Source: Methylophilaceae bacterium (GTDB lineage Bacteria > Pseudomonadota > Gammaproteobacteria > Burkholderiales > Methylophilaceae). From it: a DNA stretch of 64,000 bases. Both the position numbers and the translations under genes were made by a program. Positions 32,347 to 38,576 of this stretch are shown here, piece by piece (positions within the stretch are counted from its first letter, which is position 1; each line of letters begins with the position of its first letter). The stretch spans positions 1 to 64,000 of the forward strand of contig JAOMKM010000004.1 in the NCBI GenBank assembly GCA_028351715.1, given 5' to 3'. A model generated the notes under the pieces. It did not search any database. It was given only the letters and a program-made list of their open reading frames with translations, and was not told the DNA's origin.

Positions 32347-33703
32347 TCTTGCCTTATCAAACCTTGCGTATTTACTAGCAGCTGTTTTTTTTATACTAGC
32401 TCTACGAGGATTATCATCACCTACCTCGTCTAGGATAGGTAACTTGTTTGGCATGATTGGTATGTCAATTGCTGTAGCCGCAACTTTCTTGATAGGCGAA
32501 AACTTAAATTTACTATTGATTTTCATCCCTCTTTTATTGGGTGGTGGTATTGGAATTTATGCAGCAAAAACAGTACAAATGACAAAAATGCCAGAGCTTG
32601 TTGCTTTAATGCATTCTTTTGTTGGTCTTGCTGCAGTTCTTATTGGTCTTGCTGCAGTATTTAATGTATTTGAGTCACATTCAACAGTGCAACGCTTCGA
32701 ATTATTTATAGGGGCTTTTATTGGAGCCATTACCTTTACCGCATCTATAGTTGCTTTTGGAAAATTATCTGGCAAGTTTGGAGCGAAACCAATTGTATTC
32801 AAAGGACAACATTTAATAAACCTATGCTTAGCTATAGCTATGGTGATTTGCGGTGTTATCTATTTTCAATCAGAGTCAATTGCGGCATTTATAATGATGG
32901 TAACGTTAGCTCTGGTCTTGGGGGTAACCTTGATTGTTCCAATTGGTGGTGCGGATATGCCAGTAGTCGTTTCGATGTTAAACAGTTATTCTGGATGGGC
33001 GGCAGCGGGTATTGGTTTTACTCTTAATAATTCTGTGCTAATAATTGCTGGCGCATGCGTCGGTTCATCGGGAGCGATCTTGTCATACATAATGTGTAAA
33101 GCTATGAATCGATCCATTATTTCAGTCATGTTGGGAGGATTTGGTGCGGATGCAACAGCTGATATAGCAAGCCAAGCAGAACGACCAGTAAAATCAGGAT
33201 CTGCAGATGACGTTGCTTATTTAATGTCTAATGCTGATTCCGTTATCATTGTGCCAGGATATGGATTAGCAGTGGCAAGGGCACAGCATGCATTGCAGGA
33301 ACTAACTGCCAAACTTATTGAAAAAGGCGTTAGTGTTAGATACGCTATTCACCCAGTTGCTGGACGTATGCCAGGACACATGAATGTTTTATTGGCAGAG
33401 GCTGATGTACCTTATGAGCAGGTCGCTGAAATGGAAGATATAAATGGAGAGTTTAGTCAGACTGACGTAGTGTTGGTTATTGGCGCAAACGATGTTGTTA
33501 ATCCAGCAGCAAAAACTCCCGGCAGTGCAATATATGGAATGCCTATTTTAGAAGCTCAAAAGGCAAAAATGATTATTGTAAATAAACGGTCTATGGCCCC
33601 AGGATATGCAGGATTAGATAACGAACTCTTTTATTCTGATAAAACAACGATGTTATTTGGAGACGCTAAAAAGGTTGTTGAGGATTTAGTTAAAGCAATT
33701 TAA
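32339..33703 (+). CDS. pntB: NAD(P) transhydrogenase subunit beta
   Basis: The 454-residue beta subunit has eight or nine membrane helices (domain II), then the NADP(H)-binding domain III from about 275. That domain includes [47 protein letters not shown] and [18 protein letters not shown]. It supplies NADPH from NADH using the proton gradient. Confidence 0.96.
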   Translation: MTNLALSNLAYLLAAVFFILALRGLSSPTSSRIGNLFGMIGMSIAVAATFLIGENLNLLLIFIPLLLGGGIGIYAAKTVQMTKMPELVALMHSFVGLAAVLIGLAAVFNVFESHSTVQRFELFIGAFIGAITFTASIVAFGKLSGKFGAKPIVFKGQHLINLCLAIAMVICGVIYFQSESIAAFIMMVTLALVLGVTLIVPIGGADMPVVVSMLNSYSGWAAAGIGFTLNNSVLIIAGACVGSSGAILSYIMCKAMNRSIISVMLGGFGADATADIASQAERPVKSGSADDVAYLMSNADSVIIVPGYGLAVARAQHALQELTAKLIEKGVSVRYAIHPVAGRMPGHMNVLLAEADVPYEQVAEMEDINGEFSQTDVVLVIGANDVVNPAAKTPGSAIYGMPILEAQKAKMIIVNKRSMAPGYAGLDNELFYSDKTTMLFGDAKKVVEDLVKAI

Positions 33704-33763
33704 AAAAATATTAAGCTAAAAGTTGTAATATTATTAAGTATTAAAACTGGTAACATTAAGAAA

Positions 33764-34048
33764 ATGCAAGATATATTAAATGATATGATAAATCAACTTA
33801 TGGCACACCCTAATAATGTTGTTGTTATCATATTAGTTTTATCAATAGCGATAGTATTTATCTCTATTTTGTATGTTTTATTCCAAGCCCCAGGGAACCC
33901 AAACTCCAACTTTAAGAGTAAAAAACTAGAAAAAAAATCAATAAGCAAGGCACAAAAAAAAAGTGTGACAAAGAAAGTAAAATATACCAAAGAATTTTTA
34001 AAGCGTGTTGAGGGATTGGACTTAGAGTTAAAAGAAAACTCAAAGTAA
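33764..34048 (+). CDS. Small single-pass membrane protein with basic tail
   Basis: The 94-residue product has a short N-terminus, one hydrophobic helix at about 19-40 (VVVIILVLSIAIVFISILYVLF), then a Lys/Ser-rich charged C-terminus of about 50 residues. I do not recognise the family. It lies 60 bases after pntB; a 9-bp AT-rich inverted repeat (34067-34075 / 34094-34102) downstream might end the transcript. Function unknown. Confidence 0.6.
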   Translation: MQDILNDMINQLMAHPNNVVVIILVLSIAIVFISILYVLFQAPGNPNSNFKSKKLEKKSISKAQKKSVTKKVKYTKEFLKRVEGLDLELKENSK

Positions 34049-34114
34049 CAAGTCTGATCTTAAGTAAAATATCAATCTAATAAATAAGCTATTTTGATAT
34101 TTATATCGTAGTAA

Positions 34115-34144
34115 ATCCTGACTTATTTTCAAACTTTTCGTCTA
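34115..34144 (+). promoter_or_regulatory. ECF-type promoter A (before the 85-residue gene)
   Basis: ATCCTGACTT (34115-34124), 13 bases, then TCGTCTA (34138-34144). The same two boxes at the same spacing recur at 34544 and 36151. The TGAC-type -35 and CGTC-type -10 are the hallmark of ECF sigma promoters. It ends 27 bases before the ATG of the 85-residue gene. Confidence 0.8.
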
Positions 34145-34169
34145 CCTGATACAAATTATCAGGAGACGA
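34138..34169 (+). repeat. Inverted repeat spanning promoter A -10 box and the ribosome site
   Basis: TCGTCT (34138-34143) and CCTGATA (34145-34151) are matched by TATCAGG (34157-34163) and AGACGA (34164-34169), with one unpaired A. The inner 7-bp stem includes part of the AGGAG ribosome site, so it could gate translation. At DNA level the whole element could be an operator. Confidence 0.7.
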
Positions 34170-34171
34170 GT

Positions 34172-34429
34172 ATGCCAAAGAATGACCTTTCATATCAAGT
34201 TCAAGATGTACCCCCTTTCATACAAGATATTTTAATGAAGTATGGAGAAAAGACCCCAATCGGTAGCGAAGAATTCATACGCAGTTTTAGCGAAAAGGTC
34301 TTAAAGAAAGTATCTGATAAGTATGGGTTTAATGTCGCAAGTAAAATTAAGGATCATGGAAACTCTTATATTGTTCATTCAAATGATGGAAAAGTCATCA
34401 TAACAATGGGTATTTATTTAAATCATTAG
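34172..34429 (+). CDS. Hypothetical 85-residue protein under ECF-type promoter
   Basis: This is a small soluble protein with no signal peptide or membrane segment. The N-terminal half is helical (PPFIQDILMKYGEKTPIGSEEF) and the end is strand-like (GNSYIVHSNDGKVIITMGIYL). I do not recognise the family. AGGAG lies 6 bases before the ATG, inside a hairpin. It is the first gene of the ECF module and has its own copy of the shared promoter, so it is probably co-regulated with the sigma gene and the exported Sel1 gene. Confidence 0.65.
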   Translation: MPKNDLSYQVQDVPPFIQDILMKYGEKTPIGSEEFIRSFSEKVLKKVSDKYGFNVASKIKDHGNSYIVHSNDGKVIITMGIYLNH

Positions 34430-34440
34430 TTTACTCGCAG

Positions 34441-34520
34441 AAAATTTTAGTATCCTCCTGTTAAATATTTTCTGCCGCCTGGTTAGTGCGAAAACTAACC
34501 ACCTAAATTACTAAAATTTT
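34441..34520 (+). repeat. Nested inverted repeat / structured RNA candidate
   Basis: AAAATTTTAGTA (34441-34452) is perfectly complementary to TACTAAAATTTT (34509-34520). Between them TGGTTAGT (34480-34487) and ACTAACCA (34494-34501) form an 8-bp stem with a GCGAAA loop. The outer arm is followed by TT. It may be the terminator of the 85-residue gene or a structured 3' RNA. Confidence 0.75.
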
Positions 34521-34543
34521 TTAATAATATTAATTAAGAATAA

Positions 34544-34573
34544 ATCCTGACTTTTAATTATATTGATCGTCTA
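34544..34573 (+). promoter_or_regulatory. ECF-type promoter B (before the sigma gene)
   Basis: ATCCTGACTT (34544-34553), 13 bases, then TCGTCTA (34567-34573), identical in both boxes to promoter A. It lies about 190 bases before the sigma ATG, consistent with autoregulation of the ECF sigma factor. Confidence 0.8.
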
Positions 34574-34607
34574 CCTAGTGTAATAAAGTTTTACCCTGTG
34601 GAAGATC

Positions 34608-34636
34608 GGAGGAGTTTCGACTTCTCCTTTCTTTTT
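34608..34636 (+). terminator. Intrinsic terminator or attenuator in the sigma-gene leader
   Basis: GGAGGAG (34608-34614) pairs with CTTCTCC (34621-34627), including one G-T pair, around loop TTTCGA, and is followed by TTTCTTTTT. It lies about 35 bases after the -10 of promoter B and before the sigma gene. It would give a transcript of roughly 55-60 bases unless bypassed. Confidence 0.7.
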
Positions 34637-34764
34637 AGTAACTATGTTATTTGTATCGAGTAATATGAGGAGCTAAAATTGTTAGATTCATATTACAAAT
34701 ATTAAATGAGAACAGAGGTTATGTTAAAGCAAAAATAGGAATAAAGTATTGATAGGGGGAATCA

Positions 34765-35424
34765 ATGACAATAGAAGCGCGTGAGATTGCAACTGAAGTG
34801 ATGACTTTAATCCAAGGAAATGAAAAAGATAAAAACCATGGCTTCATAATGTATGGTCTTCACTATGGGCCAAAATATGGTAAAAAAAAATCAGCTTTTA
34901 ATTATGGTGAGTTTATGCTTTTTGCAATGAAACATGGGAAGTTGTCGCCTGATGATGCAAGTGAAGTTTATCAATTAACGACTATTAAAATTTTTAAAAA
35001 AGCAGATACTCTTGAAAACTTAAAATTTGCCAGAACATGGATGTATCAGGTACTAAGAAATACTCTATTAGATTATAAGAAGAAACAAAAAAATATGGAT
35101 AAGAAAAAACAAAAGCATATGGAATATTCATTAGATCAAGAAAGTGACGAACACTCGAAAGATGAAAATATGGGAAATATTGATTACAACCGTAAAGAAG
35201 GTTATGAAGATCGAACAGAATGCATACAGGATAAACTTGAAAATTTCTTTGATGTGTATCCTGATCATGCAGCAGCGTTAGATTATCAAATGGATGGCAT
35301 GGATATAAAATCTATTGCTGATGTCATTGGTAGAAGTGCTAATGCTACTAAAGAATTATTATCGCAAGCCCGGAAAAAAATAGCACCATCAATTGAAGAA
35401 TGTTTGCAGATTGGAGTGAGATAA
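34765..35424 (+). CDS. ECF-type RNA polymerase sigma factor
   Basis: The 219-residue sigma-70 family factor has region 2 at about 58-110 (DDASEVYQLTTIKIFKKADTL, then FARTWMYQVLRNTLLDYKKK). An acidic/Lys-rich linker separates it from region 4 at about 155-207 (YPDHAAALDYQMDGMDIKSIADVIGRS, then KELLSQARKKI). No region 1 or 3 is present. An N-terminal extension of about 45 residues (with YGPKYGKKKSAF) is unusual. AGGGGGA precedes the ATG. The next gene starts immediately after its stop, the place where anti-sigma genes normally sit. Likely targets are the three shared promoters. Confidence 0.85.
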   Translation: MTIEAREIATEVMTLIQGNEKDKNHGFIMYGLHYGPKYGKKKSAFNYGEFMLFAMKHGKLSPDDASEVYQLTTIKIFKKADTLENLKFARTWMYQVLRNTLLDYKKKQKNMDKKKQKHMEYSLDQESDEHSKDENMGNIDYNRKEGYEDRTECIQDKLENFFDVYPDHAAALDYQMDGMDIKSIADVIGRSANATKELLSQARKKIAPSIEECLQIGVR

Positions 35425-36141
35425 ATGGCCAGAGATGAATCAAAGTTTGACCAAGACTGGTTAAGTATTATTGCTGGGAATACAGTCATCAAGATGGATA
35501 ATAAGTTGCGGCTTAAAGCGAGATTGGTAAGAGCCGCTTTGGTTAACCGAAAGCTAAGAATAGAGAGCCAGACTCCAAGTAATGCAGCTGATATAAATGA
35601 GCGACTTCGATTAAGGTTAGAAGAAGAGGGGTTAATTGCCCCACAATCTAAATACACTAAAAAGTTTTTAGATCATAAAATAAAAGCATTAGTCTTTTTA
35701 CTTATTAGTGGAACCGTGGTCTGGGCAACAAAAATTGAACCCCACTTTACAAAACCAATGGTAGCTGGTAATTTTTTTAATGAAGAGACAAAAGAGGAAA
35801 CTGTGCAACAATCTTTTAGAAAAAATTTCTTTGATCATTCAGGGGCATTTACAGGATTTTGGTCAAGACTCAATAATTATGTCGCCCTTGTCCCAGCCCC
35901 AAAAGACTCTTTAGACAATCAATGTAATCCTAAACTACTAACTATTGAAGGATGTTTGAGTTTAGCCTTAAAATTTGATTCTGCAGCACAATTTAATTTA
36001 GGGTTGATGTATGAGCAAGGCATTAATGTGGCTCAAGATTATAATCGTGCACTAGATTGGTATAAAAAATCAGCTGCGCTGGGTAATACACAAGCAAAAT
36101 TTAATATGAATTACATTGTCGTTAAAAAATTAGTGGAATAA
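35425..36141 (+). CDS. Membrane protein with C-terminal Sel1 repeat, candidate anti-sigma factor
   Basis: The 238-residue protein starts directly after the sigma stop with GGAG upstream. The N-terminal 85 residues are cytoplasmic in character, helical and basic (KLRLKARLVRAALVNRKLR). One membrane helix lies at about 86-102 (IKALVFLLISGTVVW). The rest is predicted periplasmic and ends with a Sel1-like repeat at about 187-222 (AAQFNLGLMYEQGINVAQDY, then ALDWYKKSAALG). Topology and position fit an anti-sigma factor whose outer part senses or binds partners. No ZAS zinc motif is seen, so the role is inferred from context. Confidence 0.65.
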   Translation: MARDESKFDQDWLSIIAGNTVIKMDNKLRLKARLVRAALVNRKLRIESQTPSNAADINERLRLRLEEEGLIAPQSKYTKKFLDHKIKALVFLLISGTVVWATKIEPHFTKPMVAGNFFNEETKEETVQQSFRKNFFDHSGAFTGFWSRLNNYVALVPAPKDSLDNQCNPKLLTIEGCLSLALKFDSAAQFNLGLMYEQGINVAQDYNRALDWYKKSAALGNTQAKFNMNYIVVKKLVE

Positions 36142-36150
36142 TTAAATTTA

Positions 36151-36180
36151 ATCCTGACCTTTAGTGTTATGTATCGTCAA
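36151..36180 (+). promoter_or_regulatory. ECF-type promoter C (before the exported Sel1 gene)
   Basis: ATCCTGACCT (36151-36160), 13 bases, then TCGTCAA (36174-36180). It differs from promoters A and B at one position in the -35 box and one in the -10. It is 31 bases upstream of the Sel1-protein ATG and lies beyond the stop of the preceding gene. Confidence 0.78.
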
Positions 36181-36211
36181 TCTAATGACAACAACAAATA
36201 GAGGTCAGATT

Positions 36212-37468
36212 ATGAAATTTAATAAAATTACTTTAGCAATATCTCAGTTACTCTTAATCTCAACACTTAGTCATGCAGACACTTCATGTAAGCAAGAAAA
36301 TTTTTGGCAAAGTTGGTTTCCTGAAGGTGAATTTGTTGGATTTGGGAAAATTCCATCTGTGGATAAGGTCGCCAAAGCACAATATGAATTCGCACAAAAT
36401 TATCATCGCGGAAATATTCTTACTAAAGATTATTCTCGTGCTTTAGACCTTTTTCAAAGAGCAGCAAATAATGGACTAACTCAAGCTCATTTTAAGTTAG
36501 GTCTCCTCAATCATTATGGACAAGGTAAGGCCAAGGATTTATCCGAGGCTTACGTTCATTATGAAAAAGCGGCTGAACAAAATAGTCCAGAAGCTGAATT
36601 CAATCTGGGCCTCATGAATCGATATGGCCTGGGTCGACCAAAAAATATGCCTGCCGCATATGAATGGTTTAGTAAATCTGCACAAGCAAAAACTGCAATG
36701 AATATTGATAAGTGTGAAATAAATTTATCTGGTGTCAAAGAATCCCAATTTAATTTAGCTCAAATGTACCACTATGGACTGGGTATAAAGAAAGACATGG
36801 TAAAGGCTGTAAATATGTATGAAAAAGCTGCAGCTTACAATATGAAAGAAGCTCAATTTAATTTAGCTAAATTATTACTTTCAGGAGAGGGGATTAAATA
36901 TGATTTTGATCGAGCTATGGAGAATTATAAATTGGCCGCCGAACAGGGTTTGGCTGAAGCACAACTTAATTTGGCTCAGATGCTTCACTACGGACCAAGT
37001 TACTTTCAGGATCATTTTGCTGCATATAATTGGTATCAAAAGGCTGCTAAAGGAGGATTGTCTGAAGCAGAATTTAATCTTGGACTAATGAATCATTATG
37101 GCAGAGGGACAAATCAAAACTATATAGCGGCGCTTGGTCATTATATTAAAGCGAAAAATGCCAACATTCCAGAAGCCTATTTAAATCTTGGGTTTTTATA
37201 TCACTATGGATTAGGTACTTCCATCGATGAAAAAAAAGCTTTTGAGTATTTTAAGGAGGCGGCACGTCATGATCTACCTCAAGCACAATACCATTTAGGC
37301 CTTCTATATCAGGATGGTAAATGGTTGTTACAGGATAAAAGCCAGTCGGCATATTGGTTTGATAAAGCTTCAAAAAATGGGATTCAGGAGGCAGAATTAA
37401 TGATTCAAGCTTTAGCGATGCGTGAGCCAGAAGATGCTGATTTATATATTGTGAGTCCTGAGAGATAA
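36212..37468 (+). CDS. Exported Sel1-repeat protein
   Basis: The 418-residue protein has a signal peptide (MKFNKITLAISQLLLISTLSHA) and then about nine Sel1/TPR-like helical repeats of about 36 residues. Each carries patterns such as EAEFNLGLMNHYGRG and AAYNWYQKAAKGG, and a non-repeat insert with one Cys (NIDKCEINLSG) interrupts the series. Sel1 repeats are protein-protein interaction solenoids. The ATG at 36212 is chosen because an upstream in-frame ATG (36164) lies inside promoter C. It likely acts in the periplasm, possibly with the Sel1 domain of the candidate anti-sigma. Confidence 0.85.
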   Translation: MKFNKITLAISQLLLISTLSHADTSCKQENFWQSWFPEGEFVGFGKIPSVDKVAKAQYEFAQNYHRGNILTKDYSRALDLFQRAANNGLTQAHFKLGLLNHYGQGKAKDLSEAYVHYEKAAEQNSPEAEFNLGLMNRYGLGRPKNMPAAYEWFSKSAQAKTAMNIDKCEINLSGVKESQFNLAQMYHYGLGIKKDMVKAVNMYEKAAAYNMKEAQFNLAKLLLSGEGIKYDFDRAMENYKLAAEQGLAEAQLNLAQMLHYGPSYFQDHFAAYNWYQKAAKGGLSEAEFNLGLMNHYGRGTNQNYIAALGHYIKAKNANIPEAYLNLGFLYHYGLGTSIDEKKAFEYFKEAARHDLPQAQYHLGLLYQDGKWLLQDKSQSAYWFDKASKNGIQEAELMIQALAMREPEDADLYIVSPER

Positions 37469-37588
37469 ATGTTGATTAAAAATTTAATTAAAGGTGCTAT
37501 TATTTTAATTAGTCTATTAGCTTTAGTGAGTGTAGTGGAAACCTCAGTTAATCAGAAGTTAGAGCGCAATTATGAACTTAACCATTAA
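37469..37588 (+). CDS. Possible 39-residue single-pass membrane microprotein
   Basis: The ATG directly abuts the stop of the exported Sel1 gene. Product: basic start (MLIKNLIKG), one hydrophobic helix at about 9-23 (GAIILISLLALVSVV), then a polar 16-residue tail. It overlaps the following lipoprotein frame by 17 bases. Tight packing favours a real gene in the ECF-controlled operon; there is no homology evidence. Confidence 0.45.
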   Translation: MLIKNLIKGAIILISLLALVSVVETSVNQKLERNYELNH

Positions 37589-37700
37589 AATATTTTGGAT
37601 AATGAGCATATGTATTATGGGATGTGCATCACCGTCGGTAGACGTTGGAAAAATTACAATCGTGGTTGATGAACCCTATACTGTCGCTAGTAAACATTGA
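37572..37700 (+). CDS. Possible 42-residue lipoprotein
   Basis: The 42 codons start ATG at 37572. The signal segment (about 4-17) ends in a lipobox-like IMGC with Cys18, followed by Ala-Ser, which would favour outer-membrane sorting. The mature part is only 25 residues. It overlaps the preceding microprotein in another frame. A lipobox at the right distance from a Met start is unlikely by chance, but the gene is very short. Confidence 0.5.
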   Translation: MNLTIKIFWIMSICIMGCASPSVDVGKITIVVDEPYTVASKH

Positions 37701-37730
37701 TAATTTATAGCGATACTTCGGTTTTTTAAT

Positions 37731-38561
37731 TTATTTAAAATTCCCTTTGGAGCGTGCCTTACTTTCATTGGAGCCACCAAAAAAACCTGGTTGATCAACC
37801 ATTTTTAGGTAGTCCTCAAAAATTTTCACTCCATCAGTATTAAATTTTTCTTGGATATCTTCTAAAGGAATATCATTTGAAATGATTACAGGATCGCCCA
37901 TCTGCCAATTGGCAGGAGTCGATACATTATACTTAGAAGATAGTTGCAAGGCATCAATAATCCTAATAATCTCGTCAAAGTTCCTTCCGATATTTTTTGG
38001 GTAGATTAAAATAGTCTGGATTGTTTTTTTAGGATCAATAATAAATACTGATCGAATAGTAGCCTTATTCGAATTACCAAATGACCCTTCATTAGGTTTA
38101 GCTTTTGGGTGATACATACCGTAAAGACTAGCGACTTCAAATTTTTCATCGGAGATTAATGGAAAATTAACGTCAGTATTTTTACTAAAATTATTGATAA
38201 TTTTATCTAAAGTACTTTTTTCTTTAATTTTATCTTTATAGCGATTGATGTCTGGGATCCACTCATTATGATCCTCTAAAGAATCAGTACTTAATGCGAT
38301 GACCTTGACATTTCTCTTCTTAAACTGAGGCTGAAGTTTTGCTACTTGTGCCAATTCAGTAGTACACACTGGTGTAAAATCGCTTGGATGAGAAAATAAT
38401 ACCACCCATTTCCCATCACTCCACTTATGGAAATCTATTTCCCCCTTTGTGGTCATTGCAGTAAAATTAGGTGCAATATCACCTATCTGATTAGCCGATA
38501 TGCTGCTAGCAAATAATAAACTTAAGAGGCATGTAATTAATATATTTTTAATACTTAGCAT
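37731..38561 (-). CDS. Exported 1-Cys peroxiredoxin (Prx6-like)
   Basis: The 276-residue peroxiredoxin has the peroxidatic motif FSHPSDFTPVCTTEL with Cys66. This is the only cysteine in the mature chain, so it belongs to the 1-Cys type. The C-terminal domain of Prx6-like proteins is present (TPANWQMGDPVII). Unusually, it starts with a signal peptide (MLSIKNILITCLLSLLFASSISA), which implies the periplasm, whereas Prx6 proteins are normally cytoplasmic. The reductant is unknown. It follows the oxidase-OYE fusion gene by 15 bases, so the two are probably co-transcribed. Confidence 0.9.
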   Translation of the reverse strand: MLSIKNILITCLLSLLFASSISANQIGDIAPNFTAMTTKGEIDFHKWSDGKWVVLFSHPSDFTPVCTTELAQVAKLQPQFKKRNVKVIALSTDSLEDHNEWIPDINRYKDKIKEKSTLDKIINNFSKNTDVNFPLISDEKFEVASLYGMYHPKAKPNEGSFGNSNKATIRSVFIIDPKKTIQTILIYPKNIGRNFDEIIRIIDALQLSSKYNVSTPANWQMGDPVIISNDIPLEDIQEKFNTDGVKIFEDYLKMVDQPGFFGGSNESKARSKGNFK

Positions 38562-38576
38562 ACTAGTTATTTTACC

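Larger units (their letters stand above)
34430..34764. other. 335-base non-coding region before the ECF sigma gene
   Basis: No ORF longer than about 10 codons is convincing. In order it holds a nested inverted repeat (34441-34520), ECF-type promoter B (34544-34573), an intrinsic terminator (34608-34636), then about 100 AT-rich bases leading to an AGGGGGA ribosome site and the sigma ATG. The structure suggests a short RNA or regulated leader. Confidence 0.7.

Noticed and set aside
36164-36211. Longer start for the exported Sel1 protein
   Set aside because: The upstream ATG lies between the boxes of ECF promoter C, before the expected transcription start, and would put 16 residues in front of a clean signal peptide.
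37456-37468. CTGAGAGA near the end of the Sel1 gene as part of a TPP riboswitch
   Set aside because: Only a fragment of the TPP motif, inside a coding region, with no second half and no thiamine gene downstream.
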